This document shows, piece by piece, positions 27,863-36,646 of a stretch of DNA of 64,000 nucleotides; the first letter of the stretch is position 1, and each line of letters starts with the position of its first letter. This DNA comes from Rhodoblastus sp963713695 (GTDB lineage: Bacteria > Pseudomonadota > Alphaproteobacteria > Rhizobiales > Beijerinckiaceae). The DNA lies in assembly GCA_963713695.1 (NCBI GenBank), contig CAVQMU010000006.1:201973-265972 (forward strand), given 5' to 3'. A program made the translations under genes and the position numbers. Under the pieces are notes generated by a model, which made no database searches, was not told the origin of the DNA, and saw nothing but the letters and a program-made list of their open reading frames with translations.

Positions 27863-28537
27863 TCATTCCCGTTCAAAACCCACGAGGACGCCGCATTTTT
27901 CAACGCCGCGCATTTCGCCGGGAGCGACGACAAGCCCTCCGGGCGCAGACCTCGTCCCGACGCCTTGCGATTGCAGATAGTTTTCGGTCTTGCCGGGATC
28001 GGCGACGCCGAACGACACTCCCGCGACGCGAAAGCCGAGCCCTGCCGCAGGCGCAGAGCCATATCTGAAGGCGAAAGCCGCGGGCGTCAGCACATCGAGC
28101 CTTGCGCCGTCGAGGCCGATTTCAAGGCCAGCGGACGTCGCCAGCATTTCCCGCCGCCCCGTGATTTTCGAAAGGATTTCGGCATAATCAGCCGGGTCGT
28201 CCGCGACCGCCGCAATGCGTTTCAGGCTCAGCGCGCCATTGGGGTGAGCCGCCCCGCCCGACTTGCGCGCCGCCGCAAGCGCAAACATGCAGGCCATTCC
28301 CTCGAAAGACTGGGGGCGCGCGGTCAAATGCGCGTCGGCGTCGCCGGACAAGCCAAGCAACGTCGCGCCGCCCGCCACTTCCGCGCCGGGATCGTCATGC
28401 CCGGCGAAATCGAGGGTGACGCCGTCCGCGAGCGCAATGGCGCCCTTCTCCGGGCTGAAGCCAAGCCGCGCCCAGCCAGCGGCCATTTCGGCTTTTCCGG
28501 CGGCGGCAAAGGCAAGGGCGACGATTTTCCGCGACAT
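27863..28537 (-). CDS. Glyoxalase/VOC-fold protein
   Basis: 224 residues with two repeated VOC-like halves: GWARLGFSPEKGAIALADG, then an LSKITGRREMLATSAGLEI segment and GLGFRVAGVSFGVADP. This resembles glyoxalase-like-domain proteins of unknown substrate. It lies directly upstream of kdsA on the same strand and probably shares its transcript. Confidence 0.6.
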   Translation of the reverse strand: MSRKIVALAFAAAGKAEMAAGWARLGFSPEKGAIALADGVTLDFAGHDDPGAEVAGGATLLGLSGDADAHLTARPQSFEGMACMFALAAARKSGGAAHPNGALSLKRIAAVADDPADYAEILSKITGRREMLATSAGLEIGLDGARLDVLTPAAFAFRYGSAPAAGLGFRVAGVSFGVADPGKTENYLQSQGVGTRSAPGGLVVAPGEMRGVEKCGVLVGFERE

Positions 28538-28609
28538 GGGTTCTGTAAAGGGTGGGAGGCGTTCCCCGCCTTATCGGCGATGCCGGACGCCGCCGCAAGG
28601 GGCGCCGCG

Positions 28610-29494
28610 TCAGGGTGGCGGCGTGACGCCGAGCGCCGCCGTGACGGCGAGAACGACGACGCCCAGCGTCAGTTCCAGCGTCACGCTCATTCGCAGCGCC
28701 GGCGCGCGCGCCGGCAGCGCCGGCATGGCCACGAATGGATTGAACAAAGCGAGTCCCAGCATCGAGGCGAACAACGCCGCTTTCATCGCCAGCAGCTGTC
28801 CGTACTCGCTGCCGAGCAGCCTGCCAAAGGCGCCGCCGACCCGGAAACCGGCATTGGCCAAGCCGCTGACGAAAAGCAGCATCACCGCGGCGAGGGCCAA
28901 CCGGGAATAGCGCGCCAGCAGCGAGCAAGTCGCTTCGCGCGCGTCCGCCGCGAAATCGCTTTGTTCGACAAGCGCCAGCAGCAGCGGCGGCAATCCGCCA
29001 AGCCATGCGGCGGCGGCCAGCACGTGGATGCAATAGACCAGGATCATCGCGCCGCCGCGAAAACCCGCGCCGCCTTGCGCCGCATGACCGAGCCAGGCCT
29101 GGTCGACCAGCAACAGGGCCCCGATGGCGGCCATGGCCATGCAAAGCGCCCGCCCCCTCAAGGGAAGAGCGAGCAGGCCCGCCGCCAGCAGCCCGAGCCG
29201 CAAGGCGGCAAATGGCCCGAAGGGCGTCTGCAGGAAAAAGACGCCCAGCGCATCGCTATCAACCACGCCCTCCGTCATGTTGAGCAGCATGGCGGCCAGC
29301 CAGGCGAGTCCGGACAGGGCCGCCACCATCGCCGCTAGACGCAGCAGAACCATCGAGGCGCGAAAGCTTCGGGGCCAGCCGCCCTCGCCCAGCGCCAGCC
29401 AGAACAGCGAAGTTCCGAACAGCGCAAAGACCGCCGCGAAATGCAGCCAGCGGGCGACGACAAGCGCCTGTGGCGCCGCGTCCGTGGTCAGCAT
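28610..29494 (-). CDS. copD: CopD/PcoD-family copper membrane protein
   Basis: 294 residues with about eight membrane helices. Histidines near the membrane faces fit the CopD pattern: RWLHFAAVFALFG at the N terminus, WLGHAAQG, and YCIHVLAAAAWLGGLPPLL. CopD proteins are thought to move copper across the inner membrane together with CopC. The start overlaps the copC stop by one base (TAATG), showing tight coupling. It is the last gene of the five-gene copper-type operon. Confidence 0.88.
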   Translation of the reverse strand: MLTTDAAPQALVVARWLHFAAVFALFGTSLFWLALGEGGWPRSFRASMVLLRLAAMVAALSGLAWLAAMLLNMTEGVVDSDALGVFFLQTPFGPFAALRLGLLAAGLLALPLRGRALCMAMAAIGALLLVDQAWLGHAAQGGAGFRGGAMILVYCIHVLAAAAWLGGLPPLLLALVEQSDFAADAREATCSLLARYSRLALAAVMLLFVSGLANAGFRVGGAFGRLLGSEYGQLLAMKAALFASMLGLALFNPFVAMPALPARAPALRMSVTLELTLGVVVLAVTAALGVTPPP

Positions 29495-29862
29495 TACGGC
29501 TCAACCGTGAACTTGTAGCTTCCAGAGGTGCGATGCGTGTCGACAGACACCACATGCCAGCGGACAACATAGACGCCCGGCTTCAGCGCTTGCCCGAGCC
29601 GGACATGCAGGACATTGGGCTTGTCAGGATCGAGCGTCGCCTTGCCCGCGGCAACGGCGCCGCCTTCCGCCGACGCGATCTCCACGCCGGAAAAGCCCGC
29701 CGCGACGCCTTCCGAAAAACTCAGTTCGAGTTCGGACGGACCGCCCGAAACACGGCTGCCGACGGCGGGAACGGCATGGTTCAGCCGGGCATGCGCAAGG
29801 GCGTCAGGCGCCGCCATGGCGATGCCGAAGATCGCCAATATGAAAAAGCGGAATTGAGACAT
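29494..29862 (-). CDS. copC: CopC periplasmic copper-binding protein
   Basis: 122 residues from the ATG at 29862, where GAGGG is well placed. The signal peptide ends in ALA so the mature protein would begin HARLNHAVPA. The N-terminal His (H24) and the later WHVVSVDTHRTSG segment are the expected histidine-brace Cu(II) ligands. The fold is the short CopC beta-sandwich. It probably hands copper to CopD. Confidence 0.92.
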   Translation of the reverse strand: MSQFRFFILAIFGIAMAAPDALAHARLNHAVPAVGSRVSGGPSELELSFSEGVAAGFSGVEIASAEGGAVAAGKATLDPDKPNVLHVRLGQALKPGVYVVRWHVVSVDTHRTSGSYKFTVEP

Positions 29863-29919
29863 GCCCACCCTCTGAAATGGACCGCGCGGCGCCCGCCTTG
29901 CCGAAAGCCGCGCCGCCGA

Positions 29920-30399
29920 TCAATGCCCCAGCAGCGGCGCCACGGCGGCTTCCAGCGCCTGCTCGGACAAGCCGTGCTCGCCTCCATGAATTTCGCCCTG
30001 TATCCGGCCCTCGCGATCGATAATGTAGGCGGCCGGCAGACCGCTGGGCGTACCGAACGAATTCACGCTGGCTTCCCGCGCCATGGCGGAAGGGTAGGAC
30101 ATGCGCGCCGCCATCGCCGCCGCCTTGTCGCGGTCGCCGAGAAAGTCCTGGTTGACGCCGATCATGTCGACGCCCTTGCCGTGGAAACGGCTGTAGAAAG
30201 CGTTGACCGCCGATATGTCCAACCGGCAGCCGGGGCACCAGTTCGCCCAGAAATTGACGATTACGACATGGCCGCGATGGCTGGCGAGGCTGACCGCGCC
30301 GCCGTGCAGGCCCGGACCGGAAAAGTCCGCGCTTTGCGCCGCGGTCGGCGCGGCGGCCGTCAATGCCACGACGGCGAGGATGAGGACCTTAGAAAGCAT
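29920..30399 (-). CDS. TlpA-like periplasmic thioredoxin
   Basis: 159 residues with a signal peptide (VLILAVVALTAAAPTAAQSA) and a thioredoxin fold: VIVNFWANWCPGCRLDI carries the redox pair C55/C58, and GLPAAYIIDREGRIQG holds the cis-proline region. TlpA-type proteins keep cysteines of copper chaperones or cytochromes reduced. Here it lies between the CxCxC barrel gene and copC, so keeping those cysteines reduced is a reasonable guess. It overlaps the end of the barrel gene by 11 bases. Confidence 0.85.
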   Translation of the reverse strand: MLSKVLILAVVALTAAAPTAAQSADFSGPGLHGGAVSLASHRGHVVIVNFWANWCPGCRLDISAVNAFYSRFHGKGVDMIGVNQDFLGDRDKAAAMAARMSYPSAMAREASVNSFGTPSGLPAAYIIDREGRIQGEIHGGEHGLSEQALEAAVAPLLGH

Positions 30400-31414
30400 A
30401 GCTCACCTGCAATTTATAGAGGGTCGAAGCGATCAGCTGGCCATCCGTGCCTTCGATGCCCACGTTTGCCGCGTGATTGACGAATTGATAGACGGGAATT
30501 TCGACGTCAGCATAGATGTTGAATGCGCCGACACCAAGGTTGAGCCCCGGCGAGAGCAGCACGCGTTCATAGCCGGAATTCAGCGGATCAGGCACGCCCG
30601 CCCAGCCGCTGTCGTTCTTGCGCCAGGAATTGAGAACCTGCCCGAGCGGCGCGACGCTGGTGAAGGGTCCATAGGCGCCGAAATCGTAAGAGAGGCCGGC
30701 AGCGGCGTCGAGTTCATTGCCGGGACGATAGCCCTCGATCGTCATGAAGGCGAATTCGTAGGTCGCCTGGACGAAATAAACCAGCTTCTGGTCATCGGTG
30801 AGGAATCCCCGCTTGAATGCGCCGATGATGACGTCGGTCGAGCCGGTTCCCGGCAGCGAGTCGCGATCGTAGATCGAATTGCCGTTGGCAATGCTGTAGG
30901 TCGTTCCGCCGACCGTATAGGTCGGGCTGCGCCATTGTCCCGTCGGTAACCTCAAGCCGAACAGCACGCCGAAGGAATGGTCCGGAATGAAGCCGGAATA
31001 CGAGCCCATGACCTTCAAATCGCCGGGAGCGAACATGTTGAACGTCCCGATATAATTCGTCATGCCGTCGGGCGAATAGGTCGTGGTGAAGGCCCGCTGG
31101 TAGAAGGGGATCATCGCCATGACGCCCCAGTCGCGATTGATCATGTAGGAGCCTCCTACAGTATAGAAGGATGTCCGGATTTCCTTGTCGGAATTGTCGG
31201 ACGCCGGCGCTTTCGAGGTTCCCTCGAAATTCTGGTTTTGGTCCATGTAATCGTAGCGGCCCCAGACCGTAATGCCCATGGGGCCGCCGGACTGGCCGAA
31301 GTTAAATCCGCCAATATCGAAGACGCCGCAGCCGCAGGCGCAGGCGAGCGCCTGGGTGCTGACGGCGGAAAGAAGCAGGGCGCCGAGGCCCGCGCGTATC
31401 ATTGAATTTTTCAT
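30389..31414 (-). CDS. Outer-membrane barrel-like protein with an N-terminal CxCxC motif, copper-operon member
   Basis: 341 residues from MKNSMIRAGL. After the signal peptide (cleavage near QALA) the mature chain begins CACGCGVFDIG, putting three cysteines (C25, C27, C29) at or near the N terminus. The rest shows repeated amphipathic strands (for example FGVLFGLRLPTGQW) and ends in LYKLQVSYAF, the aromatic end of an outer-membrane barrel. The neighbours (DUF2946-like, TlpA, CopC, CopD) suggest a role in copper binding or entry. I cannot name the family. No lipobox leucine at -3 is seen. Confidence 0.7.
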   Translation of the reverse strand: MKNSMIRAGLGALLLSAVSTQALACACGCGVFDIGGFNFGQSGGPMGITVWGRYDYMDQNQNFEGTSKAPASDNSDKEIRTSFYTVGGSYMINRDWGVMAMIPFYQRAFTTTYSPDGMTNYIGTFNMFAPGDLKVMGSYSGFIPDHSFGVLFGLRLPTGQWRSPTYTVGGTTYSIANGNSIYDRDSLPGTGSTDVIIGAFKRGFLTDDQKLVYFVQATYEFAFMTIEGYRPGNELDAAAGLSYDFGAYGPFTSVAPLGQVLNSWRKNDSGWAGVPDPLNSGYERVLLSPGLNLGVGAFNIYADVEIPVYQFVNHAANVGIEGTDGQLIASTLYKLQVSYAF

Positions 31415-31508
31415 TGGAATCTCGACTATCAGGGTCTTGCCGCGCGAGGCGGCATTCTGGGCGCGCCGGAAGGCTGCGCCGCGAATTCGCGCAAAATGCG
31501 CGGCAAAA

Positions 31509-31928
31509 TCAGACCGTAACGGGGGGACCGCGAGGATTGGCGGCGAGGTGCGGCGGCGCGCGCGGCGCCGCTTTCTGCGCGACGGCGGACAGGACGCCAA
31601 GCAGGCGCGGCGCGAAAACCGCGACGCCGGGCGCCTCTGGGGCGCCGGCGAGGCTTGCGCCGACGAGTTGGCACATCGGGCAGGAGCCCAAATCATGATG
31701 ATGGACGGGCGTCTTGCCGTCGCCATCGACATTGAGGCAGAGGATCGGCGCCGCGGTGCTGGCGCCGGGCAGGCTGGCCAGGACCTGGTAGGCCGCCTCG
31801 GCGGGCGAGAGCCGCGCGGAGGGGACGAACAGGCTCAGGCCTTGCAGGATCAGGGCGAGCGCCGCAAGTCCGACGACGGTCCGTCGCCAGAAACCAGCCT
31901 GCCTGAAGCTCGCAAGACCTCGCGCCAA
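31509..31928 (-). CDS. DUF2946-like membrane protein, first gene of the copper-type operon
   Basis: 139 residues: an N-terminal membrane helix (RTVVGLAALALILQGLSLFV), then a periplasmic part with HHHDLGSCPMCQL, a His3 plus CxxC cluster typical of DUF2946-like proteins that occur near copper genes. A Pro/Ala-rich end follows. It precedes the CxCxC barrel gene by 94 bases on the same strand and probably heads the operon. Confidence 0.65.
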   Translation of the reverse strand: MARGLASFRQAGFWRRTVVGLAALALILQGLSLFVPSARLSPAEAAYQVLASLPGASTAAPILCLNVDGDGKTPVHHHDLGSCPMCQLVGASLAGAPEAPGVAVFAPRLLGVLSAVAQKAAPRAPPHLAANPRGPPVTV

Positions 31929-32008
31929 AAACAGCCCCCTCGCGGCGCATCGTCACGCCCTTGCCTTAAAGACGCCAGATTTCGTCTCGGGTCAATCGGC
32001 CGGAGGGT

Positions 32009-32530
32009 TCAGGCGCGATCCCGACCGCTGGCGACTTGCGCCGCAACAAGTTGCGCGACGATTTTCGTGCCCGGGGCGACCGTCCCGCCCGGTCCTGGAA
32101 GGACATCGACCGCCTCCGCCGCGACGGTTTCTCCGCAGGCCGAACAGGTCACGCGCGGCACGAACATATGGCCGCAATTCTTGTGGCGGAACAGCAATGG
32201 CGCCCCCTCCTCCGGCTGCGCCCACCGGTCGCCCCAGGCCGTCAGGGCCAGCAGGATCGGCACGAGGTCACGCCCGGCGTCGCTCAGCGCATAGTCATGC
32301 CGGAGCGGTTTCTGCTGGTAGGCGCGGCGGGAAATCATTCCCTGCAATTCGAGCGCCCTGAGGCAACTCGTCAGCAAATTGCGCGAAATGCCGAGATCCT
32401 CGACGAGAGCGTCGAAACGCCTGACGCCCAGGAAAAGATCGCGCAGGATCAGCGGCGTCCACCAGTCGCCGATTTTTTCGAGGGTCCGCGCCAGGGAGCA
32501 GCGCATGTCGGCGAAAGAGGTTCTTTCCAT
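32009..32530 (-). CDS. HxlR-family winged-helix transcriptional regulator
   Basis: 173 residues. The HxlR pattern is clear: CSLARTLEKIGDWWTPLILR, GVRRFDALVEDLGISRNLLT, LRALELQGMISR and ALSDAGRDLVPIL. After the DNA-binding domain comes a Cys-containing extension (HKNCGHMFVPRVTCSACGE) that could bind a metal, an arrangement seen in some HxlR proteins. It is divergent from the SnoaL-like gene at 32654 and may control it; the copper-type operon lies just downstream on the same strand. Confidence 0.85.
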   Translation of the reverse strand: MERTSFADMRCSLARTLEKIGDWWTPLILRDLFLGVRRFDALVEDLGISRNLLTSCLRALELQGMISRRAYQQKPLRHDYALSDAGRDLVPILLALTAWGDRWAQPEEGAPLLFRHKNCGHMFVPRVTCSACGETVAAEAVDVLPGPGGTVAPGTKIVAQLVAAQVASGRDRA

Positions 32531-32606
32531 GCGCCCAATTTAGTAGGTTGCATAATTGAACGCAATGCCCCCTTATGAGTTCAATCAAACAACCTTCTTC
32601 TCCACC

Positions 32607-32628
32607 CGTCATTGCGAGCGGAGCGAAG
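32607..32628 (+). repeat. Fragment of a dispersed palindromic repeat
   Basis: CGTCATTGCGAGCGGAGCGAAG occurs here and again, base for base, at 42104-42125. It is the left arm of a palindromic repeat family common in alphaproteobacterial genomes. Here only the arm is present, immediately before the SnoaL-like gene. Confidence 0.75.
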
Positions 32629-32653
32629 GTGGCGCTCTTCAAGGGAGCTGGTT

Positions 32654-33106
32654 ATGTATCACGCCATTGTCCGCCGCAAAATCATCGCCCTGTTCGACGC
32701 CGTCGGGCGCGGTGACGCCGAACCAGTGCTGGCGGGTTTCGCCTCGCGCTTCACGCACAGTTTCATCGGCGACAGCGCCATGGGCGGCGCCCGCCACACG
32801 CTCGCTGCGACGAAAATCTGGTACGAGCGGCTTTACCGCCTCCTGCCGGGGATCAAATTTGCGATTCACGAAATCAAAGTCAGCGGCCCCCCCTGGAATA
32901 CGCTGGCGATTGTCGAATGGCGCGAAAGCAACAATGGCGCCGACGGCGTGCGCACGGAAAATCCCGGCTATCACATGGTCCGTCTGGCATGGGGCAAGAT
33001 GACATGGCTTGCGATCTGCCCTGACACGGCCGGCCTCAAGGCGACGCTCACCCGCCTCGCCGCGGCGGGTTTTTCGGAGGCGAACGCTCCGCCGATCGTC
33101 GATTGA
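32654..33106 (+). CDS. SnoaL/NTF2-like protein
   Basis: 150 residues with a cone-fold pattern: RRKIIALFDAVGRGDAEPVL, FTHSFIGDSAMGG, LYRLLPGIKFAIHEIKVSG and NTLAIVEWRES. Members are often isomerases or hydrolases, or have only binding roles. It is divergent from the HxlR regulator gene, a common pairing of regulator and target. Substrate unknown. Confidence 0.7.
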   Translation: MYHAIVRRKIIALFDAVGRGDAEPVLAGFASRFTHSFIGDSAMGGARHTLAATKIWYERLYRLLPGIKFAIHEIKVSGPPWNTLAIVEWRESNNGADGVRTENPGYHMVRLAWGKMTWLAICPDTAGLKATLTRLAAAGFSEANAPPIVD

Positions 33107-33198
33107 GCCTGCCCGACTGTAAGCCCTCGCAGGAACCAAAAAAAGCGAGCGGACTTGCGTGAAGCGAAAGCTCGCATTCGGAAACACGGCTCCGGACC

Positions 33199-33615
33199 AT
33201 GACCACGGAACTCACCTGGCTCGCCTACACCGCTCTCCTCGCGGGATCGCTCTGGATTCCTTACATAATCGGCGTGAACGTCACCGACTTCCAAGGGAAG
33301 GATGTTCTCTTCGTTCGGCCTGCGGATCCCGGCAATATGGAGCCCTGGGTCCATCGCAGTCTTCGCGCGCATCAAAACCTGCTGGAACAACTCGTTCCCT
33401 TCGCCATCATCGTCCTCATTGGCGCCATCGCCAAAATATCGACGCCAACGACCATTGCGTGCTCAATCATTTTCTTCTGGCTTCGTGTCGCGCACGCCAT
33501 CGGCATGATCCTGGGCGTCGCGAGAATGCCATTGCGTCCGATGATCTATTTTTCGGGATGGCTGGTGACGCTCGCCTACGCCTGGCAGGTGCTTGCCATT
33601 CGTGGATCGCCCTAG
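33199..33615 (+). CDS. MAPEG-family membrane protein
   Basis: 138 residues with four membrane helices and the MAPEG pattern: ELTWLAYTALLAG, RSLRAHQNLLEQLVPFAI (the RAxxNxxE-like segment) and FFWLRVAHAIGMILGVA. MAPEG relatives include microsomal glutathione transferases, though most bacterial members are uncharacterised. It follows the SnoaL-like gene by 92 bases. Confidence 0.85.
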   Translation: MTTELTWLAYTALLAGSLWIPYIIGVNVTDFQGKDVLFVRPADPGNMEPWVHRSLRAHQNLLEQLVPFAIIVLIGAIAKISTPTTIACSIIFFWLRVAHAIGMILGVARMPLRPMIYFSGWLVTLAYAWQVLAIRGSP

Positions 33616-33903
33616 TCGGCGGGCCACCCGCCGCGTCAATCCACCTCATGTAAGGATTATATAAGAATTCTTGTATTCGGCATAAAGACGATATAAATTT
33701 TATATTCCCGACGGACCAAATGCTGCGATCAACTCAGCTTCGGTGCGATTTCCTGGTCCAAGCGCCCAACAGGGGCGTCCAAGCTCAGATGCACTGGAAA
33801 TGGGAGATATGAGGATAAACTGAACAGACCAGCGAAGGTCTGACGACCTGCCCTTTATAAATCTCCACTGTGGCGATTTGTTTTTTTACTCACTGGAATG
33901 CAA

Positions 33904-34242
33904 ATGAAGCTCGTAATCGCGATCATTAAACCTTTTTTACTGGACGAAGTGCGCGACGCGCTTGTCAATATTGGCGTTCAAGGCCTGATCATCACAGAGG
34001 TCAAGGGATTCGGACGCCAGAAAGGTCACACTGAAGTTTACGGGGGGTCTGAATATTCCGTCATCATGATCCCGAAACTGCGCATTGAAATCGCAGTTCA
34101 GTCAGAACAGGTGGACCAGACGGTCAAGGCCATCGTCAAATCAGCGCGAACCGGAACGATCGGAGACGGAAAGATTTTCGTCGCGCCAATTGATCGCGCG
34201 GTCCGCATCCGCACCGGCGAGATGGACCACAACGCCCTCTGA
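33904..34242 (+). CDS. P-II family nitrogen regulatory protein (orphan)
   Basis: 112 residues from the ATG at 33904, the canonical P-II length; an ATG two codons earlier gives 114. It has IIKPFLLDEV, KGFGRQKGHTEVY, the T-loop tyrosine Y51 in GGSEYSV, and ARTGTIGDGKIFV with RIRTGE at the C terminus. The Y51 site and ATP/2-oxoglutarate-binding segments are intact, so it could be uridylylated and sense nitrogen or energy status. It is not next to glnA or amtB, and its sequence is more divergent and AT-richer than its surroundings, suggesting a third P-II paralogue or a transferred copy. Confidence 0.9.
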   Translation: MKLVIAIIKPFLLDEVRDALVNIGVQGLIITEVKGFGRQKGHTEVYGGSEYSVIMIPKLRIEIAVQSEQVDQTVKAIVKSARTGTIGDGKIFVAPIDRAVRIRTGEMDHNAL

Positions 34243-34299
34243 GGATTGTTCGCGGACCGAAAATTCCCTCAGCCGCCAATCAGTGCGGGCAGACGGAAA

Positions 34300-35928
34300 T
34301 CACACCAGCCGGCTTTGCGCCTTGGCCGCCGCGATAAAGCTGGCGAACAGCGGATGCGGCCCGAAGGGGCGGGATTTCAGCTCGGGATGGTATTGCACGC
34401 CGACGAACCAGGGATGGTTCTCGAGCTCGACCGTTTCCGGCAGCAAGCCGTCCGGCGAGGTCCCGGCGAAGACCATGCCGCATTTCTCCAGCCGGTCGCG
34501 ATAGCCCATGTTGACTTCGTAGCGGTGACGATGGCGCTCGGAAATCTCCGTCGCGCCGTAGATTTCGGCAATTTTTGAGCCGGGGCGCAGGCTCGCCGGA
34601 TAGGCGCCGAGCCGCATGGTGCCCCCGAGATTGCCGCTCTTTTCGCGCTTTTCCAACTCGTTCCCGCGCAGCCACTCGGTCATCAGGCCGACAACCGGTT
34701 CGGGCGTAAAGCCGAATTCGGTCGAACCGGCCTTTTCCACCCCGGCGAGCGACCGCGCCGCCTCGATCACCGCCATCTGCATGCCAAAGCAGATGCCGAA
34801 ATAGGGCACCTTGCGTTCCCTTGCGAAACGCGCCGCCGCGATCTTGCCCTCCGAGCCGCGCGAACCAAAGCCTCCGGGCACAAGAATGCCGTGCACATGC
34901 TCGAGATAGGGCGAGGGATCCTGATGCTCGAAGATTTCCAACTCGATCCAGTCGAGATTGACCTTCACATGGTTGGAAATGCCGCCGTGCGCGAGCGCCT
35001 CGATCAGCGATTTATAGGCGTCCTTGAGGCCCGTGTACTTGCCGACGATGGCGATGGTCACCTCGCCCTCGGGATTGTGGACGGCCTTCATGACCTCGTT
35101 CCAGCGGGTCATGTCGGGGCGCGGCGCGGGCTCGATGCCGAAGGCGGCGAGAACCTCGTGATCGAGGCCGGCGGCGTGATAGGCGCGCGGCACGTCATAG
35201 ATGGAGGCGACGTCGCGCGCCTCGATCACCGCGGTCTCCCGCACATTGCAGAACAGGCTGAGTTTCCTGCGCTCCTCGGCCGGTATTTCGCGGTCGGCGC
35301 GGCACAGCAATATGTCCGGCTGGATGCCGATGGAGCGCAATTCCTTGACCGAATGCTGGGTCGGCTTGGTCTTCACCTCGCCGGCTGAGGGAATATAGGG
35401 CAGCAAGGTCAGGTGGATATAGACGCAATGCTGGCGTGGCAGGTCGTTGCCGAGCTGACGGATGGCTTCGAGAAAAGGCATGGCCTCGATGTCGCCGACC
35501 GTGCCGCCAATCTCGACCAGCACGAAATCATTGCCCTCATTGCCGTCGAGGACGAATTCCTTGATGGCGTTGGTGACATGCGGGATGACCTGCACGGTGC
35601 CGCCAAGATAGTCGCCGCGCCGCTCGCGAGCGATGATTTCGCTGTAGATGCGGCCGGTGGTCACATTGTCCATGCGATTGGCCGAGCGGCCGGTGAAGCG
35701 CTCGTAATGGCCGAGATCGAGATCGGTTTCGGCGCCGTCGTCAGTGACGAAGCATTCGCCGTGCTGCAGCGGCGACATGGTGCCGGGATCGACGTTGAGA
35801 TAGGGATCGAGCTTTCTCAGCCGCACCGTATAGCCGCGCGCCTGAAGCAAGGCGCCCAGCGCCGCCGAGGCCAGACCCTTGCCGAGCGAAGACACGACGC
35901 CGCCGGTAATGAAGATGTAGCGCGCCAT
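34300..35928 (-). CDS. pyrG: CTP synthase
   Basis: 542 residues from MARYIFITGGVVSSLGKGLA. The synthetase domain (nucleotide loop GVVSSLGKG, YLNVDPGTMSP, GGTVGDIE) is followed by a glutamine amidotransferase domain with the nucleophile C380 in YFGICFGMQMA and HPELKSRP near the end. It makes CTP from UTP. An upstream in-frame start would add 27 residues not found in the family. It belongs to the tpiA-secG-pyrG cluster. Confidence 0.98.
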   Translation of the reverse strand: MARYIFITGGVVSSLGKGLASAALGALLQARGYTVRLRKLDPYLNVDPGTMSPLQHGECFVTDDGAETDLDLGHYERFTGRSANRMDNVTTGRIYSEIIARERRGDYLGGTVQVIPHVTNAIKEFVLDGNEGNDFVLVEIGGTVGDIEAMPFLEAIRQLGNDLPRQHCVYIHLTLLPYIPSAGEVKTKPTQHSVKELRSIGIQPDILLCRADREIPAEERRKLSLFCNVRETAVIEARDVASIYDVPRAYHAAGLDHEVLAAFGIEPAPRPDMTRWNEVMKAVHNPEGEVTIAIVGKYTGLKDAYKSLIEALAHGGISNHVKVNLDWIELEIFEHQDPSPYLEHVHGILVPGGFGSRGSEGKIAAARFARERKVPYFGICFGMQMAVIEAARSLAGVEKAGSTEFGFTPEPVVGLMTEWLRGNELEKREKSGNLGGTMRLGAYPASLRPGSKIAEIYGATEISERHRHRYEVNMGYRDRLEKCGMVFAGTSPDGLLPETVELENHPWFVGVQYHPELKSRPFGPHPLFASFIAAAKAQSRLV

Positions 35929-36070
35929 GCGGAGGTCGCCTCGATTCTTGGGCGGGACCCGGCCGTCGGCGCAGCCCTGCTCAGGCCACGCGCCGACACT
36001 GCCGGTCAACCGCCGGATGGTTGCTGACGCAAGGGCCGGCGAGCCGGCCCCGAAACTCGAAGTAACGCCC

Positions 36071-36466
36071 TTACTGTGAACGCGGGGGCGCCTGTTCAGG
36101 CGCCGGTCCGCCGGGGGCCTGCTCCGGCGCGGATTTTTCCCGCGCCTTGAGCTGGTCGAGCACCGTGCCCTTGGGCTGGGCGGGCGCCTGCGACGAACTG
36201 GCCGGCGCCGACGCGGGTGATTCGAAGATCGACTTCTGGGCGCGAGTGTAGGAAGCCAGAATGGTCAGCGCCAGACTGGTGATGAAAAACAATGTGGCGA
36301 GGATCGCCGTCGCGCGGGTCAGGGCGTTGGCCTGGCCCCGTCCTGTGAAGAAGCCGCCCGAACCGCCGCCCATGCCGAGCGCGCCGCCTTCCGAACGCTG
36401 AAGCAGGACCGTGGCGATCAGCGCGATCACGACGAGGAGATGGATGACGATCAGAACCGTCTGCAT
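36071..36466 (-). CDS. secG: SecG, preprotein translocase subunit
   Basis: 131 residues. Two membrane helices flank LLQRSEGGALGMGGGSGGFF, the SecG signature, and a Pro/Ala/Gln-rich cytoplasmic tail follows. It assists SecYE in protein export. It lies between tpiA and pyrG, the usual neighbourhood in this order. Confidence 0.95.
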   Translation of the reverse strand: MQTVLIVIHLLVVIALIATVLLQRSEGGALGMGGGSGGFFTGRGQANALTRATAILATLFFITSLALTILASYTRAQKSIFESPASAPASSSQAPAQPKGTVLDQLKAREKSAPEQAPGGPAPEQAPPRSQ

Positions 36467-36481
36467 TTTTGGACCCTTTGA

Positions 36482-36524
36482 GCATATTCCCGAAAAGCTG
36501 CAGACTTTTCGGACAAGAATATGC
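36482..36524. repeat. Interrupted palindrome upstream of secG
   Basis: Nested inverted repeats: outer arms GCATATTC/GAATATGC and inner arms CCGAAAAG/CTTTTCGG with CTGCAGA in the middle. Elements of this form are dispersed in Hyphomicrobiales genomes. It lies 16 bases upstream of the secG start, so it will be part of the secG leader if tpiA and secG are co-transcribed. Confidence 0.75.
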
Positions 36525-36646
36525 GTTTAACAAGAGGAAACAGGCTTTGCCGCAGTGCGGTAAAGCCTGTTTCGCGCGAAACCGCGAAAACGACGGCGCT
36601 TTCGGCGGGTCTTAAAGCAAAAGCCAGCCGATGGGAACCCCGCGCC

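Noticed and set aside
36482..36524. A terminator between tpiA and secG
   Set aside because: The palindrome lacks a T-tract and matches a dispersed repeat type; tpiA and secG may still be co-transcribed.
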